A stretch of 9,210 nucleotides of DNA. Source: Actinomyces sp. (GTDB lineage Bacteria > Actinomycetota > Acidimicrobiia > Acidimicrobiales > Aldehydirespiratoraceae). The position numbers and the translations under genes are program-made. The notes under the pieces were generated by a model that saw nothing but the letters and a program-made list of their open reading frames with translations, had not been told where the DNA came from and ran no database searches. The stretch covers positions 1 through 9,210 of the forward strand of contig RFFY01000114.1 of the NCBI GenBank assembly GCA_003697065.1, read 5' to 3'. This document shows positions 6,060-9,210 of this stretch, piece by piece (the stretch's first letter is position 1; every line of letters starts with the position of its first letter).

Positions 6060-6126
6060 GCCCGGGCCGCCGGCGGGGCTGGGGGCTTCTCACCGGACTC
6101 TCACCCGGCCCCGGCACGGTCACACC

Positions 6127-7377
6127 ATGTCCCCAGTCCTCACCGCCGCTCCCCCCGATGAGCTCGTCGACCGTGTCGTCGACGAGACGCCAGCGCATCC
6201 GGACCTCGACATCGTCGTTCCCGTCCACGACGAGGAGTTCTGCCTCGAGACCTCGGTGCGTCGTCTCGTCGCCACGCTGGCCGACTTCCCCTTCACGGCC
6301 CGTGTGACCATCGCCGACAATGCCAGCACCGACGCCACCTGGGAGATCGCCGCCCGCCTGGCCCGGAGCATCGTCGGGGTGCGGGCGGTCCATCTGCCGG
6401 CGAAGGGTCGGGGGCGGGCCCTGCGGGCCGTCTGGGCGTCGAGCGACGCCGAGGTCGTCGCCTACACCGACGTCGACCTCTCCACGGGCCTCGACGCTCT
6501 GCTGCCCCTGATCGCGCCCCTGATGTCGGGCCACAGCGACGTCGCCATCGGCACGCGCCTCGCGCCGGGGGCGAGGGTCGTCCGCGGACCGCGGCGGGAG
6601 TTCATCTCGCGCACCTACAACCACCTGATCCGGCTCCTGCTGCGCGCCCGCTTCTCCGACGCCCAGTGCGGTTTCAAGGCGGTGCGGGCCGACGTGGCCC
6701 GGGTCCTGCTGCCCCACGTGGAGAACGACAACTGGTTCTTCGACACCGAGCTGCTCTTGTTGGCCGAGCGCAACGGCCTCCGCATCCACGAGGTGTCGGT
6801 CGACTGGGTGGACGATCCCGACTCCCGCGTCGACATCGTCGCCACCGCTCTCGAGGACCTCCGGGGGCTGGCCCGGGTGGCTCGCCGGATCCTCGACGGG
6901 TCGTTCACGGTGCGCGACATCCCGCGCCGGTCACCGGCCTCCCTGGGCGGTGAAGAGCGCCTCGTCGCCCAGGCCGTCCGCTTCGGTGCCGTGGGTGCAC
7001 TCACGACGGTGCTGCACGTGGGGGGCTTCGTCTGGCTGGCCCGGTCCGTCGATCCCCAGGTGGCCAACCTGGCCGCCCTGAGCGGCGCGACCGTCGTCAA
7101 CACGGCCCTGAACCGGCGCTTCACCTTCGGCATCGCGGGCGGTGGTCGCCTCCTGCGTGATCACCTCGAGGCGGGCCTGGTCTTCGCCGGGACACTTCTC
7201 GCCACCGGCGCCACCCTCGGTCTCGCCGACCGGCTCGGGCCGTCGGCATCGTCACCGACGCTCGCCGTCGTGCTCCTCGTGACGGTCGCGGCGGCGACGC
7301 TGGTCCGGTTCGTCGTGTTGCGGCGATGGGTCTTCGCGCCAGAGCGACGGCGCGGCGTGACGGAGGTCGTGCGATGA
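6127..7377 (+). CDS. GT2 polyprenyl-phosphate sugar synthase fused to a GtrA membrane domain
   Basis: A 416-residue two-domain protein. Residues about 27-255 form a GT-A glycosyltransferase of the DPM1/GtrB type, which loads a sugar from a nucleotide donor onto polyprenyl phosphate at the cytoplasmic face. Motifs are IVVPVHDEE at 29-37, IADNASTDAT at 62-71, the metal-binding DVD at 115-117 in YTDVDLSTG, IGTRLAPG at 141-148, DAQCGFKAV at 178-186 and WFFDTELLLLAERNG at 203-217. Residues about 281-403 form a GtrA domain with four predicted helices (VRFGAVGALTTVLHVGGFV, then hydrophobic stretches near 309-326, 349-366 and 377-398) and the NTALNRRFTF loop. GtrA proteins are thought to flip the charged lipid. 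The ATG at 6127 is the only suitable start in frame; no ribosome-binding site is visible. The stop overlaps the next start (ATGA), so both products are probably made together. The sugar is unknown. Confidence 0.9.
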   Translation: MSPVLTAAPPDELVDRVVDETPAHPDLDIVVPVHDEEFCLETSVRRLVATLADFPFTARVTIADNASTDATWEIAARLARSIVGVRAVHLPAKGRGRALRAVWASSDAEVVAYTDVDLSTGLDALLPLIAPLMSGHSDVAIGTRLAPGARVVRGPRREFISRTYNHLIRLLLRARFSDAQCGFKAVRADVARVLLPHVENDNWFFDTELLLLAERNGLRIHEVSVDWVDDPDSRVDIVATALEDLRGLARVARRILDGSFTVRDIPRRSPASLGGEERLVAQAVRFGAVGALTTVLHVGGFVWLARSVDPQVANLAALSGATVVNTALNRRFTFGIAGGGRLLRDHLEAGLVFAGTLLATGATLGLADRLGPSASSPTLAVVLLVTVAAATLVRFVVLRRWVFAPERRRGVTEVVR

Positions 7378-9210
7378 CGATCGTCGCCCCTGACACGACG
7401 GGGGAGGCCGTCGCCGAGACGCCGGGAGAACCGGGAGCCGGGGCGACGCCCGGCATCGACGTCCGGGTCCGTCGAGGCGTCCTCGCGGCGATCCTGGTCT
7501 TCGCCACCGTCTCCTACACCTGGGCCCTCGACGTGACGGGGGCGGTCAACGAGTACTACGCGGCTGCGGCCCTGTCGGGTTCGGTCGACGCGAAGGCCTG
7601 GTTCTTCGGCTCACTCGACTCGGGCAACTTCATCACCGTGGACAAGGCGCCCTTCGCCTTGTGGGTGCAGGTGGCGGCGGTCCGGGTGTTCGGTTGGTCG
7701 GACTGGTCCCTGCTGCTTCCCCAGGCCGCCCTGGGCGTCGCCACCGTCGCCCTGCTCTACGCGGCCGTCCGGCGTCTGGGGGGCAGCGCGGCGGCGCTCG
7801 TGGCGGCCGGCGTCCTCGCGACCACGCCCGTCACCGTCGCTCTGGTGCGCTCGAACCTTCCCGATGCCTTTCTCGTCTTCTGCCTGGTGGCCGGAGCCTG
7901 GGCCCTGACCCGGGCAATCGCCGGCGACGGTCGGCGCTGGCTGTTCGTGGCCATGGCCTTCGTGGGGCTGGGCTTCAACGCCAAGATGCTCCAGGCGTGG
8001 ATCGTGCTACCCGGGTTCGCGGTCACCTGGGCGCTGTTCGGGCCGGACACGTGGCGGCGCAGGATCCGTGATCTCGCCGCGGCGGCCGCGGTGGTGCTGG
8101 TGGTGTCGTTCAGCTGGCTGACGGTCGTCGACCTGTGGCCCGCCTCGGCGCGTCCCTACGTGGGGGGCTCCAACGACAACACGGTCCTCGACCTCGTGCT
8201 CGGCTACAACGGGCTGGGCCGCATCTTCGGGCAGGGCGGCGCGCCCATCGGGACCGCCAACCCGTTCGACAGCGGCGTGAGCTGGCTGCGGATGTTCAAC
8301 GCTGAAAACGCCGACCAGATCTCCTGGCTCCTCCCGGCCGCCGTGATCGGTCTCGTCGCCGCAGGGATCGTCGCCTGGCGCCACGGCCGCCGCCGGGTGC
8401 TCGCCGCCTTGACCCTGTGGGGGAGCTGGACGCTGGTGACCGCTCTGGTCTTTTCGCGCGCGGAAGGCATCTACCACCCCTATTACACGGTCGCTCTTGC
8501 TCCCGGCGTGGCCGCCCTCGTCGGGGTGTCGGCCCAGGTGCTGTGGAGCCATCGCCACGAGCATCCGGTGCGCCTGGCGATGGCCGGGTCGCTCCTCGTC
8601 ACGGGCTGGTGGTCGACCCGGGTCCTCGCCCGGGTACCCGACTGGAATCCGTGGCTGGGCCCGACCTCACTCGCGCTCGCGATCGCCGCGGCGGTGATCG
8701 TCGTGGCCGCCGCCCACGGGCCGGGTCGTCGGCGCGTGTCGGCACTCGCCGCCGGGACGGGGATCGTCGCCCTCAGCCTCGCCCCGGCGGTGTACTCGAC
8801 GGCGACCCTCTTCAACGAGCACCCCGCCCAGAGCCCGGAGGCCGGTCCTGCGGTCGCGGCCTCGACGGGCGCCGGCGTGCCGGTGCCGCGTGCGCCCGGC
8901 GCCACGGCGGGTGGCGACGGAATCGAGGGAACCGGGCCCGGGGGCCAGCCGGGAGCGGGCACCGACACGAGTACGGCCGACGCGGCACTGCTGAGCTACC
9001 TCCTCGACGAATGGGACGGCGAGCGTTGGATCGTCGCCGTGGAGGGCTCCCACGTGGCCAGCCCCCTGATCATCGCCGGCGACGGGGTCCCGGTCATGGC
9101 CTTCGGCGGCTTCAACGGGGGCGACCCGACCCCCACCGCCGACGAGCTGGCAGCCGCCGTGGCCGCCGGTGAGCTCCGTTTCGTCCTGACCGGGGCGGGC
9201 GGTGGGGGCC
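7374..9210 (+). CDS. GT39/ArnT-like (YkcB-type) integral-membrane glycosyltransferase, C-terminus cut by window edge
   Basis: The frame is open from an ATG at 7374 to the window end, giving 612 residues without a stop. The protein begins with a roughly 30-residue cytoplasmic tail, then about a dozen hydrophobic segments between 35 and 475. The first outer loop has VNEYYAAAALSGS at 58-70 and GSLDSGNFITVDKAPFALWV at 79-98; this ALSGS..GSLDSGNFITVDK pattern is typical of bacterial PMT_2/YkcB mannosyltransferase-like proteins, whose acidic residue in the first loop (Glu60 here) is thought catalytic. A Gly/Pro/Ala-rich linker at about 483-530 leads to an outer domain with WIVAVEGSHVASPLIIAG at 552-569 and VPVMAFGGFNGGDPTPT at 572-588, as in YkcB homologues. 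The expected role is to transfer a sugar from polyprenyl phosphate to an extracytoplasmic acceptor, unknown here. GGAGG at 7362-7366 lies seven bases upstream of the start, which overlaps the GT2-GtrA stop. Confidence 0.87.
   Translation, partial: MTIVAPDTTGEAVAETPGEPGAGATPGIDVRVRRGVLAAILVFATVSYTWALDVTGAVNEYYAAAALSGSVDAKAWFFGSLDSGNFITVDKAPFALWVQVAAVRVFGWSDWSLLLPQAALGVATVALLYAAVRRLGGSAAALVAAGVLATTPVTVALVRSNLPDAFLVFCLVAGAWALTRAIAGDGRRWLFVAMAFVGLGFNAKMLQAWIVLPGFAVTWALFGPDTWRRRIRDLAAAAAVVLVVSFSWLTVVDLWPASARPYVGGSNDNTVLDLVLGYNGLGRIFGQGGAPIGTANPFDSGVSWLRMFNAENADQISWLLPAAVIGLVAAGIVAWRHGRRRVLAALTLWGSWTLVTALVFSRAEGIYHPYYTVALAPGVAALVGVSAQVLWSHRHEHPVRLAMAGSLLVTGWWSTRVLARVPDWNPWLGPTSLALAIAAAVIVVAAAHGPGRRRVSALAAGTGIVALSLAPAVYSTATLFNEHPAQSPEAGPAVAASTGAGVPVPRAPGATAGGDGIEGTGPGGQPGAGTDTSTADAALLSYLLDEWDGERWIVAVEGSHVASPLIIAGDGVPVMAFGGFNGGDPTPTADELAAAVAAGELRFVLTGAGGGG

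Noticed and set aside
6046..6789. N-terminal extension of the DUF2236 gene to a 554-codon frame
   Set aside because: The extension lies antisense to the GT2 domain, has no recognisable family features, and the DUF2236 signature begins shortly after the ATG at 6045.
1..9210. Horizontal transfer island or mobile element
   Set aside because: No integrase, transposase, tRNA, flanking direct repeats or composition break was seen; all genes share the same G/C-heavy codon use.

Overview
The window is very GC-rich, densely coding DNA. G/C dominates third codon positions, so long spurious antisense frames run through every real gene. GTG starts, GGAGG ribosome-binding sites and ATGA stop/start overlaps are common. 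Together with the GtrA-fused glycosyltransferase and a large YkcB-like membrane glycosyltransferase, this suggests an actinobacterium, possibly of the Acidimicrobiia type. The assignment is inferred from composition and gene content, since no rRNA or other taxonomic marker is present. No tRNA, insertion sequence, phage gene or CRISPR array was seen.

Left part (1-4434, minus strand): four genes read leftward as one tight operon, each overlapping the next by the four bases ATGA. In transcription order they are a class III ornithine/succinylornithine aminotransferase (astC-like), an M20-family zinc amidohydrolase of the glutamate carboxypeptidase (CPG2) type, arginine/ornithine N-succinyltransferase (astA), and succinylglutamate semialdehyde dehydrogenase (astD, cut by the left edge). 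This is the succinyltransferase route that turns arginine or ornithine into glutamate and succinate. The usual last enzyme, the M14-family desuccinylase AstE, is not in the window. The M20 enzyme sits in its place and carries the complete metal-ligand set of enzymes that release glutamate from N-acyl-glutamates, so it is a good candidate for a replacement desuccinylase. AstB (succinylarginine dihydrolase) is also absent from the visible part. It may lie further left, or the pathway may start from ornithine.

Centre (4435-5151): a comparatively AT-rich divergent intergenic region holds the astC ribosome-binding site, weak promoter candidates and two short palindromes. It separates the operon from an Lrp/AsnC-type regulator on the plus strand, which probably controls the operon and itself in response to an amino acid. 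Directly after the regulator's stop codon come three tandem copies of a 39-bp GC-rich repeat. The last copy contains the stop codon of the convergent gene that follows.

Right part: an MpaB/DUF2236-family oxygenase-like gene (5125-6045, minus) is divergent from a two-gene plus-strand unit. The first gene fuses a GT2 polyprenyl-phosphate sugar synthase to a GtrA membrane domain. The second, translationally coupled to it, encodes a GT39/ArnT-like (YkcB-type) integral-membrane glycosyltransferase truncated by the right edge. Together they look like a charge-flip-transfer cassette: a sugar is loaded on a polyprenyl phosphate in the cytoplasm, moved across the membrane, and transferred to an unknown acceptor outside.
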